From assembly GCF_009769385.1 (NCBI RefSeq), contig NZ_VKAB01000023.1, positions 146,935 to 210,934 of the forward strand: DNA of 64,000 nt. Direction: 5' to 3'. Below, one piece after another: positions 16,920-24,648 of the stretch. Source of the DNA: Saccharothrix deserti. Its GTDB lineage: Bacteria > Actinomycetota > Actinomycetes > Mycobacteriales > Pseudonocardiaceae. The translations under genes were made by a program, and so were the position numbers. The notes beneath the pieces are model-generated. The model saw only the letters and a program-made list of their open reading frames with translations. It made no database searches and was not told the DNA's origin. The stretch's first letter is position 1. Every line of letters starts with the position of its first letter.

Positions 16920-17398
16920 TCTTGGTGACCGGCATGTCCGGCACGGGCAAGTCGTCGGCTCTGAACCGGTTGGCACAGCGGGGCTACCGGGTCGTGGACA
17001 CCGACTTCGGCGGGTGGATCGAAGACGTCCCCCGGGCCGGTGGCACGGGCGCGGAGCCGCAGTGGCGCGAGGACCGGATCGACGCGCTGATCGCCGAGCA
17101 CGAGCTTTCGGGTGAACCGCTGTTCATCGCGGGCACGGTGTGGAACCAGGGTCGGTTCTACTCCCGGTTCGACGAGGTCGTCCTGCTCAGCGCGCCCTTG
17201 GAGGTGGTGCTGGAACGCATCGCCGACCGCGACACGAACCCCTTCGGGAAGACCGCCGAGGAGCGCGATCGGGTCGTGGCGGACACGACCAGGGTCGAGC
17301 CGCTGCTCCGCTCGTCGGCCACGGTGGAGATCGACACCCGGAAGCCGCTCGCCGACGTGGTGGACCGGCTCGCGGCGCTCGCCGGGCCGGTCCGCTGA
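16910..17398 (+). CDS. small P-loop nucleotide kinase-like protein
   Basis: About 162 residues with a Walker A motif G-M-S-G-T-G-K-S-S near residue 9, a following D-T-D-F-G-G-W substrate-side segment, and a V-V-L-L-S-A-P beta strand with an L-E-R-I-A-D-R-D arginine-rich lid. The fold is that of nucleoside-monophosphate/shikimate kinases, and many actinomycetes carry such short AAA-annotated proteins of unknown substrate. Start is GTG 16910, or GTG 16916 which would give a 4-bp overlap with the membrane-protein stop; either implies coupling. Confidence 0.75.
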   Translation: MAVILVTGMSGTGKSSALNRLAQRGYRVVDTDFGGWIEDVPRAGGTGAEPQWREDRIDALIAEHELSGEPLFIAGTVWNQGRFYSRFDEVVLLSAPLEVVLERIADRDTNPFGKTAEERDRVVADTTRVEPLLRSSATVEIDTRKPLADVVDRLAALAGPVR

Positions 17399-17432
17399 GT
17401 TCGGCCCGGGGGACCGAGCGCGGGAGGTAAGA

Positions 17433-17471
17433 CTCGCGGGCCGGGCAGGCGTGCCGCCCGGCCCGCGAGTG
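17433..17471. terminator. hairpin terminator downstream of the osmoprotectant operon
   Basis: A perfect 15-bp inverted repeat (17433-17447 and 17457-17471) with a 9-nt loop lies between the convergent kinase-like gene and the last gene of the OpuC-type operon. Its symmetry allows termination of both. Confidence 0.8.
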
Positions 17472-17476
17472 TGGTG

Positions 17477-18361
17477 CTAGAGGGTGACGGTCTTCAGGAA
17501 GTCCGCCGCCACGTTCGCGACGGTCTCCTTGTCCACGTCCACGCGCTTGACCAGGTCGGCCAGGTTCTCGGTGGTGAGCGCGGCGGAGACCTTGTCCAGC
17601 GCCTCCTTGCCCTTGGCGTCGACCGCGTCCGACCGCAGCAGCGGCACGATGTTCTGCGCCGGGTACATGGTCTTCGGGTCTTCCAGTTCCACGAAGCCGT
17701 TCGCCTTGATGTCGGCGGACGTCGTGTACAGGTTGATCACCTGGACGGTGCCGTTCTTCAGCGCGTCCACGGTGATCGGGCCGCCCGCGTCGGTGGTCTT
17801 GATCTCGGTGAACGTCACCCCGTACAGGTCCTTGACCTTGGTCTCCCAGCGCTGCGCCCACTCACCGGCCGCGCCGAGCGCGTACTTGCCGGACCCGAGG
17901 TCGGCGATCGACTTCACGCCGCCGTCCGCGGTGGCCTTGGTGACCACCAGGACGTCCTTGTCCTCCGCGTCCGACTTCTCCAGCACCTCCAGGCCCGCCG
18001 GCGTCTTGGACTTCAACGCCGTGTAGACCTCCTCCGCCTCGGTGGTGGTGTTGGTCTTGTCGAAGTAGTTGAGCAGGTTGCCCGTGTACTCCGGCACCAC
18101 GCCGAGCGACTTGTCCTGCAACGCCTTCACGACCAGCTCGCGGGCGCCGATGCCGGACCGGACCGACACCGTCGCGCCGGTCGCCTTCAAAGCCCCGGCG
18201 TAGATCTCGGCGAGGATCTTGTTCTCGGTGAAGTCGGCCGAACCGACCACGACCTCACCCGACGCGGCCTGCTGCCCGCTCCCGCCCAGGTCCTCTTTGG
18301 ACCCGCACGCGGAGACGACCAGGGCGGCCGACGCGACGATGACGGCCAACGTGCGCTTCAT
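17477..18361 (-). CDS. osmoprotectant ABC transporter substrate-binding lipoprotein
   Basis: A 294-residue lipoprotein with a Sec signal ending in a lipobox V-S-A-C at about residues 16-19. The mature part is an OpuAC/ProX/OsmF-type periplasmic-binding fold (V-V-V-G-S-A-D-F-T-E-N-K-I-L-A-E-I-Y, then V-V-P-E-Y-T-G-N-L-L). It captures quaternary amines such as glycine betaine, choline or carnitine outside the cell and delivers them to the two permeases. The ATG at 18361 overlaps the preceding permease stop and has GGAGG upstream; it is the last gene of a fully coupled four-gene operon. Confidence 0.9.
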   Translation of the reverse strand: MKRTLAVIVASAALVVSACGSKEDLGGSGQQAASGEVVVGSADFTENKILAEIYAGALKATGATVSVRSGIGARELVVKALQDKSLGVVPEYTGNLLNYFDKTNTTTEAEEVYTALKSKTPAGLEVLEKSDAEDKDVLVVTKATADGGVKSIADLGSGKYALGAAGEWAQRWETKVKDLYGVTFTEIKTTDAGGPITVDALKNGTVQVINLYTTSADIKANGFVELEDPKTMYPAQNIVPLLRSDAVDAKGKEALDKVSAALTTENLADLVKRVDVDKETVANVAADFLKTVTL

Positions 18362-19110
18362 GCCGTGCTTCCTCCAGATTCGACGGGCACCGGTTCCTCT
18401 CGGCGCCCCCGCTGTGTCCTTCTCGACCGCGTCCTCCCGGCCGGTGCGGCCGACAGCCGCAAACCCGCGGGCACGACCAGCCTGCCGACGCCCGCGAGGA
18501 CGACGTCCAGCACGACCGCGAGCACGGCGATCAGGATCGCGCCGCCGACGAACTGCCCGTAGTCCAACACCCGCAGGCCGTCCAGCAGGGGACGCCCCAA
18601 CGTCTCGATCCCCACGTAAGCCGCCACCGACGCGGTGGCGACGACCTGGAGCGTCGCGTTGCGCAGACCGCCGACGAGCAGCGGCAGCGCGTTCGGCACC
18701 TCCACCCGCCACAACCGCTGCGACCCGGTCATGCCCATACCGCGCGCCGCGTCCACCACACCGCGGTCCACGTCCTGGATGCCCGCGTAGGCACCGGCCA
18801 GGATCGGCGGCACCGCCAGCACGATCAGACCGATGAGCACACCGACCGTGCCGCCGCCCGCGATCAGGTACAGGAACGTGACCAGTCCCAGCGTCGGCAA
18901 CGCCCGCAACGCGTTGCTGCCGCCGACCAGCACCACACCACCGCGCCCGGTGTGCCCGACGTACAGGCCGAGCGGCACGGCGATCAGCGAAGCGCCGAGC
19001 ACCGCGCCGAGGCAGTAGAGCAGGTGGATGCCGACCCGCACCGGGATCGACTTGCCGCCGGACCAGTTGACCGGGTCGAGCAGCCAGGCGAAGGCGTCCG
19101 CGAAGATCAT
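18358..19110 (-). CDS. osmoprotectant ABC transporter permease (OpuCD type)
   Basis: A 250-residue inner-membrane permease with about five membrane helices and the binding-protein-dependent transport motif around D-A-A-R-G-M-G-M-T-G-S-Q-R-L-W-R-V-E-V-P-N-A-L-P. It pairs with the second permease to form the channel. The extra C-terminal tail (about 30 residues, Arg/Glu rich) is hydrophilic. Both ends overlap neighbours by ATGA. Confidence 0.9.
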   Translation of the reverse strand: MIFADAFAWLLDPVNWSGGKSIPVRVGIHLLYCLGAVLGASLIAVPLGLYVGHTGRGGVVLVGGSNALRALPTLGLVTFLYLIAGGGTVGVLIGLIVLAVPPILAGAYAGIQDVDRGVVDAARGMGMTGSQRLWRVEVPNALPLLVGGLRNATLQVVATASVAAYVGIETLGRPLLDGLRVLDYGQFVGGAILIAVLAVVLDVVLAGVGRLVVPAGLRLSAAPAGRTRSRRTQRGRREEPVPVESGGSTA

Positions 19111-19775
19111 GGCTTCCCCACCCTCGCCCACGGCGTCAGCCGGTTGCGCAGCAGCACCAGCAGCAGGTCGACCACCAGCGCCAACACCAGGGTCAGCACG
19201 ATGCCGATGATGATCGGCGCGAGGTAGCGCTGGCGGAAGCCGTCGGTGAACAGCGTGCCGAGGCCGCCGGTGCCGATCAGCGCGCCCACGCTGACCAGGC
19301 TGATGTTGCTCACCGAACCGACCCGCACACCCGCCGCGAGCACCGGCACGGACAGCGGCAGTTCCACGGTCAGGAACCGGCGCAGCGGCCGGAAGCCCAT
19401 CGCGGTGGCGGCGGCGGTCACGTGCGCGGGCACCGCGGCCAGCGCTTCGGCGACCGGGCGGACCAGCAGCGCGGTCGTGTAGACGGTCAACGCGATGATC
19501 ACGTTCAGCGGGTCGAGCACCTGCGTGCCGATCAGCGCCGGGATGATCGCGAACAGCGCCAGCGACGGGATCGTGTAGACGATGTTCGACATCCCGATCA
19601 ACGTCGCGTTGACCTGGCGGAACCGGTGGCACAGCAGGCCGAGCAGGACCGCCAGCACCACCGACACGACCAGCGGCACCAGCGACAGGTAGACGTGGTC
19701 GAGCAGCATGTCCAGCAGCGCCGCCCTGGTGCCGGCGTCGCCCAGGTACTTCGCTATGTCACCCACGGCCGTCAC
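19107..19775 (-). CDS. osmoprotectant ABC transporter permease (OpuCB type)
   Basis: A 222-residue permease with about five to six membrane helices and the EAA loop A-A-T-A-M-G-F-R-P-L-R-R-F-L-T-V-E-L-P. Also visible are I-P-S-L-A-L-F-A-I-I-P and S-V-S-N-I-S-L-V-S-V-G-A-L-I-G, both characteristic of the OpuCB/OpuCD family. The GTG at 19775 overlaps the ATPase stop (GTGA) and the gene's stop overlaps the next permease, so all four subunits are translated in series. Confidence 0.9.
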   Translation of the reverse strand: MTAVGDIAKYLGDAGTRAALLDMLLDHVYLSLVPLVVSVVLAVLLGLLCHRFRQVNATLIGMSNIVYTIPSLALFAIIPALIGTQVLDPLNVIIALTVYTTALLVRPVAEALAAVPAHVTAAATAMGFRPLRRFLTVELPLSVPVLAAGVRVGSVSNISLVSVGALIGTGGLGTLFTDGFRQRYLAPIIIGIVLTLVLALVVDLLLVLLRNRLTPWARVGKP

Positions 19776-20821
19776 CCACGGCGGCTCTCGATCACGTCCA
19801 ACACCTGCCGTGCCGTGACGACACCGGCCAGGTGTCCCCCGGCGTCCACCACGACGCCCAGCCCGGACGGCGAGGACAGCGCGGCGTCCAGCGCGCCCCG
19901 GATCGACGCGCCCACCTCGTACAGCGAGCCGCCGGGCACGACCGAGCCGTCCGGCGCGACCCAGCCCTGGGGGCGCTTGTCCGCGTCCACCACGAGCCGC
20001 CAGTCCGGAGAGGACTCCGACGCCGAACCCTCGGCGACCGTCGCCACCTCGGCCACCTCGACACCCGAGGAGTCCACAAAGGACAGGCTGCGGTAGCCGC
20101 GGTCCTTGCCGACGAAGCCCGCCACGAAATCGTCCGCGGGGCGGGTCAGCAGCTCGGCGGGCGGTGCGTACTGGGCGAGGAAGCCGCCGGTGCGCATCAC
20201 CGCCACCTTGTCGCCGATGCGCACGGCCTCGTCGATGTCGTGCGTCACGAACACGATGGTCTTGTCCAGTTCGGCCTGCAGCCGCAGCAGCTCGTCCTGG
20301 AGGCCTTCCCGCACCACCGGGTCGACCGCGCTGAACGGCTCGTCCATCAGCAGCACCGGCGGGTCCGCGGCCAACGCCCGCGCCACGCCGACGCGTTGCT
20401 GCTGGCCACCGGACAACTGCACCGGGTAGCGGTGGCCGAGTTCGGCGGGCAGGCCCACCAGCTCCAGCAGCTCCGCGGCGCGCTGACGCGCCTTGCGCCG
20501 GGTCCAGCCGGTGAGCAACGGCACGGTGGCCACGTTGTCCAGCACGGTCCGGTGCGGGAACAGGCCCGCCTGCTGGATGACGTACCCGATACCGCGCCGC
20601 AGTGTCGGCGGGTCCACACCCAGCACGTCCTCGCCGTCCACCAGGACGGTGCCCGACGTGGGGTCGATCATGCGGTTCACCATCCGCAGGGACGTGGTCT
20701 TGCCACACCCGGAAGGCCCGACGAAAACGGTGATCGTGCCGGCCTCGACCACGAGGTCCAGGCCGTTCACCGCGGTGGTCCCGTCGTCGAACCGCTTGGT
20801 CACGTCGCGGAACTCGATCAC
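19772..20821 (-). CDS. osmoprotectant ABC transporter ATP-binding protein (OpuCA/ProV type)
   Basis: A 349-residue ATPase: Walker A G-P-S-G-C-G-K-T-T (35-43), Q loop, signature L-S-G-G-Q-Q-Q-R-V-G, Walker B V-L-L-M-D-E-P-F-S and H loop V-T-H-D. After about residue 240 a regulatory CBS-like region follows, ending L-G-V-V-V-D-A-G-G-H-L-A-G-V-V-T; in OpuA-type importers CBS modules sense ionic strength. Only one clear CBS-like repeat is obvious; the first may be degenerate. GTG start; first gene of the operon. Confidence 0.9.
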   Translation of the reverse strand: MIEFRDVTKRFDDGTTAVNGLDLVVEAGTITVFVGPSGCGKTTSLRMVNRMIDPTSGTVLVDGEDVLGVDPPTLRRGIGYVIQQAGLFPHRTVLDNVATVPLLTGWTRRKARQRAAELLELVGLPAELGHRYPVQLSGGQQQRVGVARALAADPPVLLMDEPFSAVDPVVREGLQDELLRLQAELDKTIVFVTHDIDEAVRIGDKVAVMRTGGFLAQYAPPAELLTRPADDFVAGFVGKDRGYRSLSFVDSSGVEVAEVATVAEGSASESSPDWRLVVDADKRPQGWVAPDGSVVPGGSLYEVGASIRGALDAALSSPSGLGVVVDAGGHLAGVVTARQVLDVIESRRG

Positions 20822-20924
20822 CCGTGGTCCTCCTGCCGATGGGTATCAAGCGTCGATCGACCCTAGCCCGTTAGTCCGACCGAGGCACAGCGTTCCAGCA
20901 TCCGGTAAGTAGGCTGCACCGTTT

Positions 20925-22478
20925 GTGGCAACCGAACTAGTGCGCACCCTCCTGGCCGACCGCGGTCCGCACGCCCGCAAGCTGCGGCGCGTGCTCGACC
21001 TGCTGGCCGGTGACTGGCACACCCTGGCCGAATTGGTTCGGCTTCCCGCTGTGCCCAGGCGCACCGTGCAGGAGTTGCTGACCGCGGTCGGCGACGACTT
21101 GGAGACGAGCGGCGACCGGTACCGGCTCGCGCCCGCCAAGGCCGCCGACTACGCGGAGTTCGGGGCCGGTGACGACCTGGTCGACCCGGTGGACGCGCTG
21201 GTGTCGCGGCACACCGCGCACCTGCGGTCGATCCTGGCCGACATCGCGGACGTGCCGCCGCCGTTGGCCGCGCTGGACCACGTGCAGGCGACGGCGGAGA
21301 CGGCGTTGAAGCGCGCGCTGTGGCTGGACACGACGTACGACCTGGCCGGGCAGACCCTGCTGTGCCTGGGCGACCACGACCTGACGTCGCTCGCGGTGTG
21401 CGCGGTGAACCCCGCCGTCGAGGTGGTCGTGGTCGATGTGGACGACCGGCTGCTGGAGTACATCTCGGTGCGCGCCGAGGAACGCGGGTGGCCGGTGCGG
21501 ACGGTGCACGCGGACTTCCGGTTCGGCCTGCCGCCCGCTCTCCTGGAGTCGGCGGACTTGGTGTTCAGCGACCCGCCGTACACGCCGGAGGGCATGGCGT
21601 TGTTCGCCGCGCGGGCCATCGAGTGCCTGGCCGACCTGGCGCGCGGGCGGGTGCTGCTGGCGCACGGGTTCAGCGACCGGACGCCGGCGCTGGGGTTGAA
21701 GGTGCAGCAGGAGTTGCAGCGGCTCGGGTTGGTGTTCGAGGCGATCCTGCCCGCGTTCCACCGGTTCGACGGCGCGCAGGCCATCGGCAGCGCGGCCGAC
21801 CTGTACGTGTGCCGGCCGACGTCACGCCGTTCGGTCTCGCCCGCGGCGGCCAAGACGTCCATCTACACGCACGGCCCGCAGTCGGTTGAGGCGTCCGGGC
21901 CGGGTTCGACGGCGTTGGCGGCGCTGGTCGACCTCGCGCCGCGCCCGGAGTCCTCGCCGCCGCCGAAGCCGCGTGCGCCGGGGTGGTCCGACCCGATCGG
22001 CAAGGGCGCGGCGTCGTTGGCGGTGGACCTGTCCGGTGATCCGGGTCCTTGGCTGCTCCGGACGTTGCTGACGTGCTCGCCTGGCCGGATGGCGGCGCTG
22101 GTGCCGAACAACCACCCCGACGTGGCATCGGGAGCGGGGCAGCAGGCGCTGAAGTCGTTGGTGGACACCAGGTTCGCGCTGCGGTTCCTGCGGTCCACTC
22201 CGGACGGCAAGCACTGCGTGGTGGTGGCCGACCAGGTGTTGGCGGGCACGTTGGACGTCGGCGGGTTGGCCGTGCGGGAGGTGCTGATGCGCGCGCACGG
22301 CAAGCTCGGGAACGTGTGGCGCGAGGCGCTGGTCACCGCGACGCACGGCGCGTTGACCAAGCGGGAGGCGCGGGAGCGGATCGGTGAGCACGACGACCTG
22401 GAGCTGAGGCTGATCGACCTGCCCCGGCACCGGATCGCCGCGCTGCTGCCGTTGATCCGCGCGTCGGCGTCTCAATAG
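20925..22478 (+). CDS. branched-polyamine synthase (BpsA)-like aminopropyltransferase/methyltransferase-fold protein with extra C-terminal domain
   Basis: A 517-residue protein. Residues 1-75 resemble a winged helix; 100-300 have a Rossmann transferase fold with G149-D-H-D152 and the active-site D216-P-P-Y-T220, the pair of motifs that define N4-bis(aminopropyl)spermidine synthase (GDDD and DPPYT in archaeal BpsA). Here the first motif has His in place of Asp. A further domain of about 170 residues (350-517), unlike BpsA, follows a Pro-rich linker. Homologues occur in actinomycetes without a known role. GTG start; divergent from the osmoprotectant operon. Confidence 0.7.
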   Translation: MATELVRTLLADRGPHARKLRRVLDLLAGDWHTLAELVRLPAVPRRTVQELLTAVGDDLETSGDRYRLAPAKAADYAEFGAGDDLVDPVDALVSRHTAHLRSILADIADVPPPLAALDHVQATAETALKRALWLDTTYDLAGQTLLCLGDHDLTSLAVCAVNPAVEVVVVDVDDRLLEYISVRAEERGWPVRTVHADFRFGLPPALLESADLVFSDPPYTPEGMALFAARAIECLADLARGRVLLAHGFSDRTPALGLKVQQELQRLGLVFEAILPAFHRFDGAQAIGSAADLYVCRPTSRRSVSPAAAKTSIYTHGPQSVEASGPGSTALAALVDLAPRPESSPPPKPRAPGWSDPIGKGAASLAVDLSGDPGPWLLRTLLTCSPGRMAALVPNNHPDVASGAGQQALKSLVDTRFALRFLRSTPDGKHCVVVADQVLAGTLDVGGLAVREVLMRAHGKLGNVWREALVTATHGALTKREARERIGEHDDLELRLIDLPRHRIAALLPLIRASASQ

Positions 22479-22574
22479 CGGCGGAATCTGTGGAATCCGG
22501 CCTGATTTCAGGCGAATCCCGGCGTCCCGACTGCCTTCGCAGGTAACTTCGCGCTCGAATCTGGAGGCGCGCGC

Positions 22575-23345
22575 ATGACTCAACCCAACGGCGGCTGGCC
22601 GCAGCAGCCCAACCCCGGTCAACAACCACCGGCCCGGCAGCAGTACCAGGGCCAACCGCTCTACCCCGGGCAGTCCTACCCGGGCCAGCCTCATCCGGGC
22701 CAGCCGTACCCGGGTCAGCAGCAGCACCCCGGCCAGCCGCCGTACCCGGGCCCTCAGCAGCCTTATCCGGGGCAACCGCCGTACCCGGGCCAGGCCTACC
22801 CCGGCGGACCGCGCCCGCCGAGCAAGGCGATGGCCGTCGTGGCGGCCCTGCTGTACCTGCCGGGTGTGATCATCGCCTTCCTCGGCGCGATCTCGATCGT
22901 CGTCGGCCCTTCGATGATGTTCACCTTCTCGGGCGGACTACTCATGCCGCCGTTCTCCGGCTCCCTCGTCCGGACTTTCGAGCTCTTCCAAGCGATCTCG
23001 TTCGTACTGCCGTCGCTGGCGCTGATCCTCGTCGTGCTGCTCATGTGCCGGGTGCCCGGTGTGCGCTGGGCGCTGGTCCTGATCTCGCTCCTGGCCGCGG
23101 TGCACTACGGGTTCCTGCTCGCCGGCATCTCGGACCTCCCGCCCCTCTTCGGGGTGATGCCGGCGATCGCGCTGGCGTTGTGGCTCATCGCGGGCCTGGT
23201 CGCCGCGTTGCCGCCGGTGGGTCGTGCGATGCGCGGTGCGAAACCGAAGATGCCGCCGCCGATGGCCGGACCACCTCCGCCGCCGATGGCCGGGCCACCG
23301 CAGCCTCAGGTTCCCGGCCCGCCGCCTCCTGGTCAGTGGGGGTGA
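22575..23345 (+). CDS. proline-rich membrane protein with YPGQ repeats
   Basis: A 256-residue protein. Residues 1-80 are a low-complexity cytoplasmic or surface tail with about ten Y-P-G-Q/P-G-Q-P repeats; residues 84-215 contain four membrane helices; the C-terminus is again proline-rich with two M-A-G-P-P-P-P-P-type repeats. Such tails are common in actinobacterial membrane proteins and often mediate protein-protein contacts. GGAGG ends 8 nt before the ATG. No specific function can be assigned. Confidence 0.75.
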   Translation: MTQPNGGWPQQPNPGQQPPARQQYQGQPLYPGQSYPGQPHPGQPYPGQQQHPGQPPYPGPQQPYPGQPPYPGQAYPGGPRPPSKAMAVVAALLYLPGVIIAFLGAISIVVGPSMMFTFSGGLLMPPFSGSLVRTFELFQAISFVLPSLALILVVLLMCRVPGVRWALVLISLLAAVHYGFLLAGISDLPPLFGVMPAIALALWLIAGLVAALPPVGRAMRGAKPKMPPPMAGPPPPPMAGPPQPQVPGPPPPGQWG

Positions 23346-23355
23346 TCGGCCGGGC

Positions 23356-24135
23356 TCAGTCGTCCAGGTAGCCGGTCCGGCGCTGGAACGTCCGCTGGAG
23401 CGTTCGTGGGGGCGTTCGCTGGGGCGGCAGCGTCGGGTTCCCGACGGCGCTCGGGGAACCCGTCCCGCCTTCCTCGCCGTAACGGGTGAGGGCCTTCAGC
23501 ATGGCGCGCGCCTTGCCGAACAACGCTTTCAACGCGGCCAGGATCCGCACCACCACGTGCACGAGTCTCGTCATCTGCCGGGTGATCCGGTCGAGCACGA
23601 CCGCACCGCGTTCGACCGCCCACGCCGCGAAGGCGGACAGCGAGCTGCCACAGGTGATGTCCGACACCGCGAGCGCGATGGTGGCGTTGCGGAGGACCTC
23701 CGAGACGAACATCGCGATCAGGTCGCGGAACACGCCCTGGATCGCGGCCGCGATCTTGCCCGCCGCGGCCACCTTCGACGCCACGCCGACGCACATCAGG
23801 CTCATCGCCGCGATCTCCCCGGTGAGCCGTCCACCGCCCGCCCGCCGCCGCGCGATACCGCCCAACGTCGTGCCGACCTGCTTCCAGGTGGCCACCGCGT
23901 CCTCGAACCGGTCGCCGTGGCCGGCAAGCCAGTCCAGCGGCTCGCGCAGGAAGTCGACGTGCTCGACCAGCCACCCGAGCCCGGCCGCGGTCAGCAGCCC
24001 CAACGGGTCCGCGTCCGCGCCGAGCACGGCCAGGTCGGCTTCGAGCGAGTCCGGCCCCACCTCTGCCGAGCCCGCGTCCGAGTGCGACTCCGAGTGCGAC
24101 TCCGACTCCGACTCCGCCCAGTCCAGCACGGTCAC
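23356..24135 (-). CDS. alpha-helical protein, possible ESX/WXG100-associated factor
   Basis: A 259-residue protein starting at GTG 24135, which overlaps the upstream stop (GTGA). It has an acidic Ser-Glu-His repeat at about residues 6-20, a mostly helical core with two hydrophobic stretches around 110-160 and a basic Gln/Arg/Thr-rich C-terminal tail. Paired with the YbaB-like gene, it matches the two-gene cassettes in Pseudonocardiales that are often linked to type VII secretion substrates, but no W-x-G motif is evident (there is W-K-Q-V-G near residue 84), so this remains a guess. Confidence 0.6.
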   Translation of the reverse strand: MTVLDWAESESESHSESHSDAGSAEVGPDSLEADLAVLGADADPLGLLTAAGLGWLVEHVDFLREPLDWLAGHGDRFEDAVATWKQVGTTLGGIARRRAGGGRLTGEIAAMSLMCVGVASKVAAAGKIAAAIQGVFRDLIAMFVSEVLRNATIALAVSDITCGSSLSAFAAWAVERGAVVLDRITRQMTRLVHVVVRILAALKALFGKARAMLKALTRYGEEGGTGSPSAVGNPTLPPQRTPPRTLQRTFQRRTGYLDD

Positions 24136-24599
24136 CGAGGCGCCGCCCCGGTGCCGGACTCGCCACCCGGCGGCGCCCACAAGCTCCGCGGCAGCGGCAG
24201 ATCGGAGTCCCCGGCGTCGGTCGGGTCCACCGCTTCCACGGGCTCCACCGACCTCACCGGTTCCTCCGGCGGGATGGAGCCGGTCAGGAAGTCCATCGCC
24301 GCGGTGCCGCCGAACTGCGGCTCGACGACCGACACCACCTGCCGCGCGGCCTGCGCCTGCGCGCGCCGCACCGTGGCCATCACGACCTCGCTCAGCTCCG
24401 CGTGCGAGAACTCCGCGGCGCCCGGCGAGAACTCGATGTGCTGCAACGACCCGTTGGGCGCGACGGTCGCGGTCACCACGCCGTCCGGCGACCGCTGCGT
24501 GGCCGTCGCGCGCCGGATCCGGTCCCGCATCTCCCGCGATCGTCCGGCGAGGTCCCGGGCCCTGGCTTCGAGGTCGGCGATCATCCGTTCCGGGGTCAC
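24132..24599 (-). CDS. YbaB/EbfC-family DNA-binding-like protein
   Basis: About 155 residues. The first 100 match the YbaB/EbfC fold: an N-terminal helix (L-E-A-R-A-R-D-L-A-G-R-S-R-E-M), then V-T-A-T-V-A-P-N-G-S-L-Q-H-I-E-F and a long C-terminal helix. The remaining 50 residues are Pro/Glu rich. True YbaB is a small nucleoid-associated protein; this extended version sits in a coupled pair with a helical protein and is probably not the recR-linked copy. GTG 24599 is chosen; an internal ATG follows five codons later. Confidence 0.75.
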   Translation of the reverse strand: MTPERMIADLEARARDLAGRSREMRDRIRRATATQRSPDGVVTATVAPNGSLQHIEFSPGAAEFSHAELSEVVMATVRRAQAQAARQVVSVVEPQFGGTAAMDFLTGSIPPEEPVRSVEPVEAVDPTDAGDSDLPLPRSLWAPPGGESGTGAAPR

Positions 24600-24648
24600 C
24601 GGGTGATCACCACAAGTGCGACATCCATCGGGACAGGAGTATCTCGGA

